Part shown: positions 28,001 to 36,170 of the stretch, piece by piece
Numbering within the stretch: position 1 is the stretch's first letter
Layout: the number at the start of each line of letters is the position of its first letter
Assembly: GCA_030431255.1 (NCBI GenBank)
Contig: JAUIJL010000003.1
Location: forward strand, 310,001-374,000
Source of the DNA: Thermoanaerobaculia bacterium
Lineage (GTDB): Bacteria; Acidobacteriota; Thermoanaerobaculia; Multivoradales; J023
Direction: 5' to 3'
DNA: 64,000 nt
The notes under the pieces: generated by a model
Database searches by the model: none
What the model was told of the DNA's origin: nothing
Seen by the model: the letters and a program-made list of their open reading frames with translations, nothing else
Translations under genes and position numbers: made by a program

Positions 28001-28202
28001 CGACACCGAGCTCGACCGCGAGCGTCAAGCGGCGATCGACGGGATGAAGGCGCGCTTGAATCCTCCGAAGGACGAGAGCTCAGAGGAGGATGACGAAGCG
28101 GAAGCAAGCGGTGACGGGGCCGGCACCAAGGCCGAAGAGCCCGGCGTCGACGAAGAGCTACTGATGACCTACAGCTGCCGCCTACATGAGGGAGGCCACT
28201 GA
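25056..28202 (+). CDS. Exported tandem amidohydrolase (two amidohydrolase modules in one chain)
   Basis: A 1048-residue exported protein with a signal peptide at 12-34 (AALVGISLLVAASAPAE) and AAAGGAG-type ribosome site (GAAAGGAGCTCTG-ATG). Module 1 (about 40-455) has the amidohydrolase beta-sandwich (IRVVVGNGDVLDGATVLVAD) and C-terminal strand (GTVEKGKIANLVIATDSPW), but YPGLIDPLTSLG stands where the metal-binding HxH should be. A 100-residue beta domain follows (VSGTWALQLQTPRGVREITA). Module 2 (about 605-1000) has the HxH (PGIIDAHSHIAIDG), later His residues (LVHSHCYRADEI, LQHVLEGYKVADEIAAHGAG) and SINSDSAEEM, so it should be catalytic. The substrate is unknown; imidazolonepropionase- or prolidase-like cleavage is possible. 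Confidence 0.85.
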   Translation: MTDMGRSAEKGWALPARVAALVGISLLVAASAPAELPDPPPFYAVKNIRVVVGNGDVLDGATVLVADGLIEAVGVGLKIPADAKVIDGESLTVYPGLIDPLTSLGLAAAPEASGDSDRDSGGPGGGSSAPAPVLGPETRPATEPWREAGDFLDPAADFESWRQAGFTTALTVKDGGFFNGRGSVIHLGAGDPKDRVLARSVAQHMGLDPIRSFRLFPSSLMGVLSYVDQTLMDTRHYMKARAAYQKNPAGMHRPRFEASLEALAEDLQQGRTFLIPADNDLEIDRVLGMAEKHQLRPVIYGGQGAYARRAELSKADVPVLINLDWPEENKDRDPDADTSFRELYHRRMSVQSPAILASAGVPFAFYSAGLGSPSQVFEKVRASVEAGLDEQVALRAMTSGAAEILGLSDRLGTVEKGKIANLVIATDSPWAEDVEVRGVFVDGRYFVERKEDEGEKEPPASDVSGTWALQLQTPRGVREITATLEMDEEGKVSGELDSERGTSQIEKGRMSADRLTFESTRSGGGRTVTASYSLVVEGESLDGTLSAGPMVFDLNGERTAKAEEKDETAEAEEVDEVSVEELESAMAVYRGPAKRLGSFAITGAKVYPVSGEPIDNGTVIVRDGKIAAVGEGIEVPAGLEIIDAEGGSLIPGIIDAHSHIAIDGAGNEGSLAVTSMVTIQDVINPHDISIYRALAGGVTSINVLHGSANPIGGGNAVLKLRWGSNADGMRFAGAPPGIKFALGENPKRSRNSGRSGPRRYPATRMGVMDVIRQAFLDAKAYQKEWADYRASAKSASSVPPRVDRKLEPLVEILEGERLVHSHCYRADEILQLLRLAEEMGFKVATLQHVLEGYKVADEIAAHGAGASTFSDWWGYKVEAYDAIPHNAALMTERGVSVSINSDSAEEMRHLNQEAAKTMHWGGLSHEQALRLVTLNPAEQLGIADRVGSIEVGKDADLVLYDGDPLSVRSVVLKTFVDGDLYFDTELDRERQAAIDGMKARLNPPKDESSEEDDEAEASGDGAGTKAEEPGVDEELLMTYSCRLHEGGH

Positions 28203-28203
28203 A

Positions 28204-29550
28204 ATGGATAGCGAAATCTTTCAAACGTTGAAATCGAACGCCGTGAGCCGGCTGCTTTGCGCGGCCGCGACGGCCGCGCTGTGCCTTCTTTCGGTCGGGC
28301 CGAGCCATGCCGAGAGCTTGCTCTTGGAAGGCGGCGTGGTGCACAGCCTGGCCGGAGAGGTCGAGGAAGCGTCGGTGCTGGTGGTGGATGGGCTGATCCA
28401 AGAGGTGGGAGCCGTATCGGAGGTGCCCCCGGAGACCCGCCGGATCGACGTCTCGGGTTTGCACGTCTACCCGGGATTTTTCGATGCCTTCAGCCGCTTG
28501 GGTCTGGTGGAAATCGGTTCTGTGAGCGCGACCGTCGACACCTCTGAGCTGGGAAGCTATAACCCGCACCTGACCGCCGCCACGGCTGTGCATCCCGCCA
28601 GCGAGGTGATTCCGGTCACCCGGGCCAATGGCCTGACCCATGCGCTGACCGCTCCGGCGGGGGATCGGGCCGGCGGCATCGCCGGACGCGCGGCTCTCAT
28701 CCATCTCGATGGGTGGACCATCGAGGATATGGCCCTGGATCCGTCGGCGGCGATGGTCATCCAATGGCCCGCGATCCGTACCCGATCCTTCGATTTTTCG
28801 ACTTTCAGCTTCCGGGAAACACCGTTCGGAGACGCTAAAAAAGAAGCGGAGAAGGCCCAAGGAGTGTTGCGGGATTGGCTCGATGCCGCCAAGCATTATC
28901 AACAGGCCGAGGCCGCCGGCTCAACTCGACTGTCGACGGACCTGAAGCTGGCCCACCTCGCCAAGGTGTTGGATGGCGGGCAGACCGTGATCATCGCGGC
29001 CGACGCCAAACGGGACATCGAGGCGGCGGCGAAATTCGCCGAGGAATATGGACTGCGCTGGATTCTCGCCGGAGGACGGGACGCCTGGGAAGTGGCCGAA
29101 ATGCTGGCCGAGAAGCAGGTCCCGGTGATTCTCGGACTGACTCAGAGCCTGCCGAATCAAGAAGATGATCCCTATGATCGCCCCTTCAAGAACGCTTCGG
29201 TGCTGGCGGCAGCCGGGGTCAAGATCGCCTTCGGCTCGAGCGCCGGTGGAGGGTTCGGCCCGGGCGGTCCCCACGGCTCCAGGACCTTGCCTTGGGAAGC
29301 CGCCGCGGCGGTCGCCTTTGGCCTGCCCCATGAGGAGGCGCTAAGGGCCCTGACCCTAAATCCCGCAGATATGCTGGGCCTCGGTGATCGCCTCGGCACC
29401 ATCGAGCCCGGCAAGGTGGCGAATCTGATCGTCGTGGATGGGGATCCGTTGGAGATCGGCAGCGGTTTTCGGCACGTGATCATCGACGGCAAAGAGGTGT
29501 CCACCGACAATCGCCATCGGTCCCTCTTCGAGCGCTATCGGAGCCGTTGA
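28204..29550 (+). CDS. Exported amidohydrolase-like protein lacking the metal-binding HxH
   Basis: A 448-residue exported protein with a signal peptide at about 14-37 (ending VGPSHAES). It resembles module 1 of the preceding protein: LLLEGGVVHSLAGEVEEASV at the start, VYPGFFDAFSRLGL in place of the HxH strand, AIRTRSFDFSTF, and the C-terminal LGTIEPGKVANLIVVDGDPL. The usual metal ligands are absent, so it may be a non-catalytic partner. ATG 28204 has GGAGG eight bases upstream (a start at 28186 would overlap the previous gene). It follows the previous stop by one base and ends before a strong terminator. Confidence 0.82.
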   Translation: MDSEIFQTLKSNAVSRLLCAAATAALCLLSVGPSHAESLLLEGGVVHSLAGEVEEASVLVVDGLIQEVGAVSEVPPETRRIDVSGLHVYPGFFDAFSRLGLVEIGSVSATVDTSELGSYNPHLTAATAVHPASEVIPVTRANGLTHALTAPAGDRAGGIAGRAALIHLDGWTIEDMALDPSAAMVIQWPAIRTRSFDFSTFSFRETPFGDAKKEAEKAQGVLRDWLDAAKHYQQAEAAGSTRLSTDLKLAHLAKVLDGGQTVIIAADAKRDIEAAAKFAEEYGLRWILAGGRDAWEVAEMLAEKQVPVILGLTQSLPNQEDDPYDRPFKNASVLAAAGVKIAFGSSAGGGFGPGGPHGSRTLPWEAAAAVAFGLPHEEALRALTLNPADMLGLGDRLGTIEPGKVANLIVVDGDPLEIGSGFRHVIIDGKEVSTDNRHRSLFERYRSR

Positions 29551-29595
29551 GCCGGAATCGGCGCGACCCCTGCATCGCTCAGGGGATGATTCCAG

Positions 29596-29633
29596 GGCCC
29601 GTCCGACTGTTCGGACGGGCCTTTCGGCTTTCT
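29596..29633 (+). terminator. Intrinsic terminator after the amidohydrolase operon
   Basis: GGCCCGTCCGA (29596-29606) pairs with TCGGACGGGCC (29611-29621) around CTGT and is followed by TTTCGGCTTTCT. It ends the two-gene amidohydrolase operon. It also argues that the next gene starts at 29733, not at the 29547 opening of its frame. Confidence 0.92.
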
Positions 29634-29732
29634 AGGGGATCGCCGGCGGGACCCAGCTCTCAAGCTCGCTTTCGGTGTGGAATTCGCGGGTTGGTGCGGC
29701 GTGCCGGCTCGGCGGCGGGTTATGATTTGGGC

Positions 29733-32700
29733 ATGGGAAGCTCTGGTTTTCGGCACCTCAGAAATCCGGTCAAGCTGTTGCGCGACCGGCAGATCAGCGC
29801 AGCCGGCCCGATTTGGATGGTCGCTTCTACGTATTTGGTGCTTTCCCTTATCTGCCCGCCGATCCTTGCCGAAGGGACGGCATTGCGTCTGCCGCGGTTG
29901 GAGCATCTCAGCGTCGAGCAAGGGTTGGCCCACAACACCGTACGGGCGGTGCACCAGGATCGATTCGGTTTCATTTGGCTGGCCAGTGAGAGCTACGTTC
30001 AACGCTTTGACGGCATGGAGCTGCGCCCTTTCAAGCACAATCCGGAGGACGCGCACAGTCTGTCGGAAAGCCAGGTGATGGGCATTTTTGAAGATGCCCA
30101 GCAGCGCATGTGGATGAGCACCCGCAGCGAGGGCATCAACCTTTGGTTGCCGGAGCAAGAGAGGTTTCGCCGCTACCTTCCGGATGCTGAAGACAGCGAA
30201 TCGCTGATTCCCGGCATGGTGCTGGCCCTCGACGACGACCCGGACGGCCTTTTGTGGGTCGGCAGCAGCAACGGGCTCAGTCGGCTGGATCCCGACACGG
30301 GTCGGGTGCGACGTTTCGTGCACGATGCCGAGCGTCCACCCGGTTCCGAAAGACCCGGCAGCCTGGGCAACAACGCCGTGCTCAGCGTTCTGGTGGACGC
30401 TCGTGGAGACCTGTGGGTCGGTCATCTTGCGGGGCTTGATCGTCTCCCGAGAGCAAGCTTCGATCAGGGCGACAAGGGATTTTTGGCCTATCGCCATGAT
30501 CCGGAGGATGTCCACAGCCTCTCCTCCGACCAGCACGGAGCGCTTTTCGAGGATTCCCAAGGTATTTTGTGGGTCAGCACCTGGGACGGGATGCTACATC
30601 GCTACGACCCCGAGAAAGATCACTTCGATCGCTTCGACCCCCGATCCTCGGATCCTCGCCCGGGCTCCTCTGGCCGTCCTGGGATCCAGGTCATCGAAGA
30701 AGACGAGAACGGTGATCTCTGGCTCGGAACGGTAGGCCGAGGCGTCATCTTCTTCGATCGTCGGGCGGAAACCTTCTCATGGTGGCTGAGGGAACCCGGG
30801 GATCCACACGGGTTGTCGTCGGAGCGCATCAACGACATCGAAGTGGACCGCAGTGGCGTGCTGTGGCTGGCGACGGAAAACGGTTTGGATCGATTGGATC
30901 CGCGGCGGGGCCGATTCGAGGTTTGGCGTCAGGGTGACGGCGATCGGGCAGCACTGTTGGAGCCGACAGTGTCGGCGTTGGCCGAAGATGCCCAGGGGCG
31001 GCTTTGGGTGGGTACCCAAGAAGGCACTCTGTCTGTCTTTGACGGCGATCGGCGTCTCCAAACCTGGAGGGACGGAGGGCCCGGGCACCCAAGAGGCATG
31101 GTGCGGTCGATCCATCAGGATGCCGACGGCAGGGTTTGGGTCGGAACCAAACGCGGCGTCTGGTGGCTCGAGAGCGAGGGCGCCGGCGGCCTCTTCCGTT
31201 CACGGGCGATCCTGGAGGGCCGCGGCGCGCCCCAAGTCAATGCATTGGTGTCGGCCTTCGGCGCGATTTGGCTGGGCACCAATCAGGGGCTGCAGCGGCT
31301 GGATCCAGGGGATTTTTCGCTTCGAGAGGCCAGACCCCTCGAAACCGGGCCACGGGCTTCCCAGGCGAAAGTGATCTATGGATTGTCGGCCCATGTCCCG
31401 TTGGCCGATCGGCCGGCAGGATTGTGGCTGGTCACCGAGAGTGGATTTTTCCACTTCGATCCGGGGACCTTTCATTTCGAGGAAATCGGTGAGGCGCCGG
31501 CGGCCGAGGTGGTCGTCGGTAGTGCTCCGGAGGGCCCGAGCTCGTTGAATTTGGTGTCGATCCACACCGATTCCCAAGGCGTGATCTGGTTGGGAAGCTA
31601 CGGCGGGGGGCTCAGCCGGTGGGATCCACAAAGCGATTCCTGGCGCCACTTCGGGGAAAAAGACGGTTTGCCGAGTGACAAGGTGGTCGGCATTATGGGC
31701 GGGTCGGAGGGTGACCTCTGGTTGGCCACCAATGGCGGGCTGAGTCGTTTCGACCCCAAGGAAAAGCAATTCCGGAGCTTTGACGTCAGCGACGGCTTGC
31801 ACGGCAACGTGACCTTGATCGGCACCGTTTTGCATCGAGCCGACGGTCGGATGGTGATCGGTGGACCGGGCGGAATGACAACCTTCGATCCCAGCGCACT
31901 GACCGACGACCCCGTGCCGCCGGAAGTGGTGCTGACCGAGCTTTCCATTTCCGACGAAACCGTGGCGTTGGGCTCCGAGAGCCCCCTGGAGAAATCGATC
32001 CTGGTCACCGACCACGTGACGCTCACCCACAGGGACCGCACCTTCGCCGTGGAGCTCGCGGCTCTGCATTTCGCCGCCGCCGAAAGAAACCGCTACGCCT
32101 ATCAGCTCGAAGGGTACGACGAAGGCTGGATCTACACGGATGCTCGGCGACGTCGAGCTCGCTATACCAATTTGGATGCGGGCGACTACACGTTTCGGGT
32201 CAAAGCGAGCAATAAAGACGGCATCTGGAGCCCTGAAACCCGAGATTTGTCGATTCGAATTCTGCCGCCTCCGTGGAAGACCTGGTGGGCCTACCTGCTC
32301 TATGGAATCGCGGTGGTCGGCTCGGTGCTCGCCTATGTCGGACGGCAAAAGGCCAAGCTCGCCCGGGAAAGGAAAATCAACGATCAGCTTCGGCAAGTGG
32401 ATCGACTGAAGGACGAGCTCTTGTCCAACACCTCCCATGAGCTGAGAACACCGTTGCAAGGCATCACGGGATTGGCGGAGTCGTTGCTCGATGGGGCGAG
32501 CGGTCCCCTGACTCAACAAGCCAGAGAAGATCTGAGCTTGCTCCTGGCGAGCGGCCGTCGGCTGGGTGTTTTGGTGGATGATCTGCTCGATTTCGCCAAG
32601 CTCGATCACCGAGAGCTGAGCCTGAATCGGAAGTCGGTGGATGTCCATGCGGTGGCCCAGGTGGTGACGACTTTGAGCCTGCCTTTGGTGGACGACGCGC

Positions 32701-33890
32701 GGGTGGAGCTGATCAACGAGGTGCCCATGGATCTACCGGCGGTCGACGCCGACGAGCATCGCCTCGTTCAAATCTTGCACAATCTCGTGGGCAACGCGGT
32801 GAAATTTACCCGCGAAGGCACGGTCAGGATCACGGCCGCAGTGGATGAGAGCAACCCGGGCATGTTGCGGATCGAGGTGGCGGATACGGGGATCGGTATC
32901 TCGGAGGCTCAGCAAATGGCGATCTTCGAGCCGTTTCACCAAATCGACGGCGCGACCGATCGGTCCTATGGCGGAACGGGCTTGGGCCTGGCCGTGAGCC
33001 GACAATTAGTGGAGCTGCACGGAGGCAGCCTCCAGGTCAGCTCCGAGCTTCAGCTGGGCTCGACTTTCTACTTCACTTTGCCGCTGTCGGACCAGCCCGC
33101 GGAGCGGACCGCCTTGCTCTCACCGGAGCTCGAGGTGCCGAGTCTCCGGCCGATGGGCTCGGATCGAGCGGGGCGTAGGCTCAGCGCTAGGGAAGCGTTT
33201 GAAGGAAGCGGGGGAGGGGAATCGGCCCGATCTCTTTCCGTGAAAGCTCCTAAGGGTGCGGGGGCCTTTCTGGAGGTGCCGGCCATTGAAGGCCGGATCC
33301 TGGTGGTCGACGACGAGGCGGTGAATCGGCGGGTGCTGAGCAATTTCTTGACCGCGGAAGGTTATACCGTGGAAGCGGCCCCGGGCGGAGCGGAGGCCCT
33401 GGACGTCCTTGAGCAGAGAGAAACCGACCTGGTGTTGCTGGACATCATGATGCCGCGGGTTTCGGGGTACGACGTGTGCCGGGAGGCCCGTCGCTATTTC
33501 GCCTTCGAAGAGCTGCCGATTATCTTCTTGAGCGCCAAGATACAGCCCGCGGACGTGGTCATGGGCTTGGCCCAAGGAGCCAACGACTTCCTGCTCAAGC
33601 CCATCTCCAAGGCTGAGCTGCTGGCCCGAATTCGGCCGCACTTCGCCATGTTGGAGATCTACCGACACCTGGAGCATTTGGTGGAAGAGAAGGTATCCCA
33701 GGTGAAAGTGCTCGGCGGGCTGCTGCCCATTTGCTCGACTTGCAAACGCATCCGCGACGATGCCGGCTATTGGGCGGAGCTCGAGACGTTCATTGCCGAG
33801 CGCTCGGAAGCGCAATTCACCCATGGTGTGTGCCCGTCATGTGCTCGCCGCCATTTCTCAGAGCTGCAGGTCGAGACGCCATTGATCTGA
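29733..33890 (+). CDS. Hybrid histidine kinase with Reg_prop beta-propellers, REC and C-terminal Cys motif
   Basis: A 1385-residue one-protein two-component system. A signal/anchor is at about 28-48. Periplasmic residues 50-770 form about fourteen Reg_prop blades (pattern G-x-LW-[VIL]-G-T-x-x-G-[LV]-x-R-x-D), presumably two seven-bladed propellers. A Y_Y_Y domain is at about 775-845, and the membrane helix (WWAYLLYGIAVVGSVLAYVG) at about 852-872. HisKA follows (SNTSHELRTPLQ, His near 904), then HATPase (NLVGNAVKF, DTGIGI, GGTGLGLAVSRQL) and a receiver domain (ILVVDDE, LLDIMMPRVSGYD, LLKPIS) at about 1187-1310. The tail PICSTCKRIRDDAGYW ... HGVCPSCARRHF holds two CxxC pairs, perhaps a metal site. 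TATGAT lies seven bases before the ATG, hinting at a leaderless start. Confidence 0.93.
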   Translation: MGSSGFRHLRNPVKLLRDRQISAAGPIWMVASTYLVLSLICPPILAEGTALRLPRLEHLSVEQGLAHNTVRAVHQDRFGFIWLASESYVQRFDGMELRPFKHNPEDAHSLSESQVMGIFEDAQQRMWMSTRSEGINLWLPEQERFRRYLPDAEDSESLIPGMVLALDDDPDGLLWVGSSNGLSRLDPDTGRVRRFVHDAERPPGSERPGSLGNNAVLSVLVDARGDLWVGHLAGLDRLPRASFDQGDKGFLAYRHDPEDVHSLSSDQHGALFEDSQGILWVSTWDGMLHRYDPEKDHFDRFDPRSSDPRPGSSGRPGIQVIEEDENGDLWLGTVGRGVIFFDRRAETFSWWLREPGDPHGLSSERINDIEVDRSGVLWLATENGLDRLDPRRGRFEVWRQGDGDRAALLEPTVSALAEDAQGRLWVGTQEGTLSVFDGDRRLQTWRDGGPGHPRGMVRSIHQDADGRVWVGTKRGVWWLESEGAGGLFRSRAILEGRGAPQVNALVSAFGAIWLGTNQGLQRLDPGDFSLREARPLETGPRASQAKVIYGLSAHVPLADRPAGLWLVTESGFFHFDPGTFHFEEIGEAPAAEVVVGSAPEGPSSLNLVSIHTDSQGVIWLGSYGGGLSRWDPQSDSWRHFGEKDGLPSDKVVGIMGGSEGDLWLATNGGLSRFDPKEKQFRSFDVSDGLHGNVTLIGTVLHRADGRMVIGGPGGMTTFDPSALTDDPVPPEVVLTELSISDETVALGSESPLEKSILVTDHVTLTHRDRTFAVELAALHFAAAERNRYAYQLEGYDEGWIYTDARRRRARYTNLDAGDYTFRVKASNKDGIWSPETRDLSIRILPPPWKTWWAYLLYGIAVVGSVLAYVGRQKAKLARERKINDQLRQVDRLKDELLSNTSHELRTPLQGITGLAESLLDGASGPLTQQAREDLSLLLASGRRLGVLVDDLLDFAKLDHRELSLNRKSVDVHAVAQVVTTLSLPLVDDARVELINEVPMDLPAVDADEHRLVQILHNLVGNAVKFTREGTVRITAAVDESNPGMLRIEVADTGIGISEAQQMAIFEPFHQIDGATDRSYGGTGLGLAVSRQLVELHGGSLQVSSELQLGSTFYFTLPLSDQPAERTALLSPELEVPSLRPMGSDRAGRRLSAREAFEGSGGGESARSLSVKAPKGAGAFLEVPAIEGRILVVDDEAVNRRVLSNFLTAEGYTVEAAPGGAEALDVLEQRETDLVLLDIMMPRVSGYDVCREARRYFAFEELPIIFLSAKIQPADVVMGLAQGANDFLLKPISKAELLARIRPHFAMLEIYRHLEHLVEEKVSQVKVLGGLLPICSTCKRIRDDAGYWAELETFIAERSEAQFTHGVCPSCARRHFSELQVETPLI

Positions 33891-33913
33891 TCGGGGCCCA
33901 CTACGCAGGTCCA

Positions 33914-34501
33914 CTACCGCAATGGCATTCTGAGGATCGGCAGCCTTCGGTCCAGGCCACAGACCGTGGATCGGTGCTCTCCGTGGGGCTCGAAACCCAT
34001 GTGGCGGTAGAAACCTTCCGCGTTCGGGTCGGAATAGACCTCCAGCTGGCGGGCACCCGATCGTCGGGCTTGGTGATGAAGCACCTCGAAGAGGGCTCGG
34101 CCCAAGCCGCGGCCGTGATCCTGCGGATCGATCCAAAGATGCTCGACGCTGACGAGGCTCTCAACGCCTTTTCGTTCCGGGGTGATGGAGCAGTCGCTCG
34201 GGTGGTGGGAGTCCTCTGACGGTGCGGCGGGTTGTGCGCCGGCCCAAAGGCCGGTTCGGGGATTTAGGCCGCCCAGGACGATGAAGCCGGTGGGGCGTTC
34301 GTCATCGAAGGCGACCCAAGTCCAGTCCGCCTTCAGGGACCGAGCGTTAAAGGTCAGCTCTGGTGTCCATTCCCGGATCCAATCCTCAGGGTAACCCCAG
34401 GATCGTTTGGCCGCCAGGGCAATCGAGGTCAGCACCGGGGCTAGGTCCGCTTCTTCAGAGCTTTTGAGTCGGCGAATACAGGTAGGGTCGAAGATGGTCA
34501 T
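33914..34501 (-). CDS. GNAT-family N-acetyltransferase
   Basis: A 195-residue cytosolic acetyltransferase. The fold is recognised from the acetyl-CoA motif A region, VSVEHLWIDPQDHGRGLGRA (R/Q-x-x-G-x-G/A), followed by QLEVYSDPNAEGFYRHMGFE, the motif B pattern. The N-terminal half includes WTWVAFDDERPTGFIVLGGL. A Pro/Ser-rich insert lies at about 90-110. It stands alone between the hybrid kinase (convergent) and a divergent small gene. The substrate cannot be deduced. Confidence 0.88.
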   Translation of the reverse strand: MTIFDPTCIRRLKSSEEADLAPVLTSIALAAKRSWGYPEDWIREWTPELTFNARSLKADWTWVAFDDERPTGFIVLGGLNPRTGLWAGAQPAAPSEDSHHPSDCSITPERKGVESLVSVEHLWIDPQDHGRGLGRALFEVLHHQARRSGARQLEVYSDPNAEGFYRHMGFEPHGEHRSTVCGLDRRLPILRMPLR

Positions 34502-34584
34502 AGGGTGGGGATGTCGCGCTCGGGCTGGATCTGCGATAGAGACTTTACAATTGGCGAATCTGGGCGCAAAATGAAATCAGGTGG

Positions 34585-34613
34585 TCTACATTCCTTAAAT
34601 CCCGGGTTAGAGT
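34585..34613 (+). promoter_or_regulatory. Predicted sigma70 promoter for the small membrane protein gene
   Basis: TCTACA at 34585-34590, a 17-base spacer and TAGAGT at 34608-34613 (4/6 each), about 36 bases before the ATG at 34650. The same GTTAGAGT string occurs upstream of xthA (42495-42501) and of the Smr gene (54263-54269). Confidence 0.5.
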
Positions 34614-34649
34614 GAGCCCAACCATGCAACCTCGGCCGAGAGACTTTCA

Positions 34650-34976
34650 ATGATCAAGAATTTTGCCCTGGCATGTCTCGCGATTCTGATCTTGGTGTTA
34701 TTCAACAACTATATTAAGGAAATCGTCTTCGACGCCCGAGTCTCCCTAATCCTATCCCGCATAGAGATGGAAGAGGACTCTGAGGAGCGGCTGGCCGATG
34801 TGCTTTCGCGGGTTGGCGATGGTCATCGAAAGAGGTCCTTCAACCAAACGGAGCGCATTGCTCTCGAAGAGATGATCGCCGAGATCAAAGCATTCCAAGG
34901 CAAGGAAATGCCTGAAAAGACCGTGGAAACCCTCAGTAATCGTCTACAGATCATCACCGATCGTCACGATCTCTAA
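34650..34976 (+). CDS. Small single-span membrane protein, unknown function
   Basis: A 108-residue protein not recognised. An N-terminal hydrophobic helix (FALACLAILILVLFNNYI, about 5-23) is followed by a charged helical region likely to form a coiled coil (EMEEDSEERLADVLSRVGDG, IALEEMIAEIKAFQGKEMPE). The reading frame after its TAA continues open, in the same frame, into the SGNH hydrolase gene that follows. The two are probably cotranscribed from the promoter at 34585-34613. Confidence 0.7.
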   Translation: MIKNFALACLAILILVLFNNYIKEIVFDARVSLILSRIEMEEDSEERLADVLSRVGDGHRKRSFNQTERIALEEMIAEIKAFQGKEMPEKTVETLSNRLQIITDRHDL

Positions 34977-35087
34977 AGCACGACGGGTCAGGCGCAGGGT
35001 CGAAAGGCGGCGGCGATCAGCGACAGGAATCAGCGGAGCATTCTGAGACGGGCATGGGAAGGGCTGGCGATTCTACTGCTCTCGGTC

Positions 35088-36170
35088 TTGCTCTTGGCGA
35101 CCGTAGAGCTCGGAATTCGGCTCGTGCGCGGTATGAGCGAAGGGCCGGAAGTGACCCGGGTCGAGCGCTTCTACCGCCAAATTCAACAAGCCGTGGGGCT
35201 CTATCGCGCCCATCCCTACCTAAATACCGGGCCGAAATCCGGCGCCGTGGTCGAGGCTTTCGGCAAGACCGCTTCCTTCAACAGCATGGGGTATCGATCC
35301 CCCGAACGGACGCTCGAACGAGCACCCGGGGCGATTCGAATTCTGTGCGCGGGCGGCTCCACAACCTTTGACATCGCCGCTGTGGACGATTCGAGCACTT
35401 GGACCTGGCGATTGGAAGGGCTGCTCGGCTCGGCAATAGGTGGCGAGCCGGAGGTGTGGAACGCCGGCTTTCCCGGCTGGACCTCGTTGGAAAATCTCAT
35501 TTCATGGGTCCAGCGAGATCTGAGGTTGGAGCCGGACCTGCTGATCCTCTTTCAAGGCATCAACGACCTGCAACCCGCGTCCCACCAACCGTTCGACCCC
35601 GGCTACGAGCATGGGCACGCGGAGGTCGCCCGTCGAGCCCTCGGTCTTGAGCTGCCGCCCATGCATTGGAGCGATCGCAGCTTGCTTCTGGAGCAGCTGA
35701 GAGATTGGATCGACGGCCCGGAAGATCCTTGGAGCCGTTTGAAAGTGCCGACCCGACCCGATCAGCGCGCCGGTGTGTTGCCCGACGACGCGATCGAGAC
35801 CTTTCGTCGCAACGTTCGGTCGTTGATTTCCGTAGCCCACGGGCATGGAATTCCCGTGCTCCTGGTCACCCAACCCCTGCGGATTCGAGCCCGAAGTCGG
35901 CAAGCTGATCTGGATTACCTCGCCGGTTGGCTCTTAGGCCTCGAGCCGGAAGCGGCTGCCCAGGAGCTGGAGCGTTTGAATGACGTGCTGAGGGCCATGG
36001 GCCGCAATGATCCGGACGTCAGAGTTTGGGACGCGGCGACCGTGGTGGATTGGCAAGACCGCCATTTCGCCGACCCAATGCACTTCTCGGCCGCCGGCAG
36101 CGAGCTCTTCGCCTCCGCGCTGGCCGAGCAGATCTCGACCTGGATTGCACCGGCTAGAGACGATGGTTAG
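35088..36170 (+). CDS. Membrane-anchored SGNH/GDSL hydrolase
   Basis: At least 360 residues of an SGNH esterase/lipase-like enzyme. Blocks are ILCAGGSTTFD (Ser, block I), VWNAGFPGWTSLENL (Gly, block II), LLILFQGINDLQPAS (Asn, block III) and HFADPMHFSAAGSELFASAL (Asp and His, block V). The coordinate given is the first TTG. In-frame codons just upstream (RRAWEGLAILLLSVLLLATVE) clearly complete an N-terminal membrane helix, but no ATG, GTG or TTG lies between the preceding stop (34976) and 35088. Translation may begin at CTG 35043 or ATT 35040 (GGAG at 35035), or by readthrough of the upstream TAA, or the start codon may be mutated. The 3' end overlaps the convergent gene by four bases. Confidence 0.82.
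   Translation: MLLATVELGIRLVRGMSEGPEVTRVERFYRQIQQAVGLYRAHPYLNTGPKSGAVVEAFGKTASFNSMGYRSPERTLERAPGAIRILCAGGSTTFDIAAVDDSSTWTWRLEGLLGSAIGGEPEVWNAGFPGWTSLENLISWVQRDLRLEPDLLILFQGINDLQPASHQPFDPGYEHGHAEVARRALGLELPPMHWSDRSLLLEQLRDWIDGPEDPWSRLKVPTRPDQRAGVLPDDAIETFRRNVRSLISVAHGHGIPVLLVTQPLRIRARSRQADLDYLAGWLLGLEPEAAAQELERLNDVLRAMGRNDPDVRVWDAATVVDWQDRHFADPMHFSAAGSELFASALAEQISTWIAPARDDG

Noticed and set aside
29547-29732. Earlier start of the hybrid histidine kinase
   Set aside because: The extension would cross the strong terminator at 29596-29633 and encodes a low-complexity Arg-rich sequence.
31200-32648. 482-codon open frame on the minus strand
   Set aside because: It is antisense to the hybrid histidine kinase.
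35054-35371. ATG at 35054 as a start for the SGNH hydrolase
   Set aside because: It is in a different frame and leads to an unrelated Arg-rich reading.
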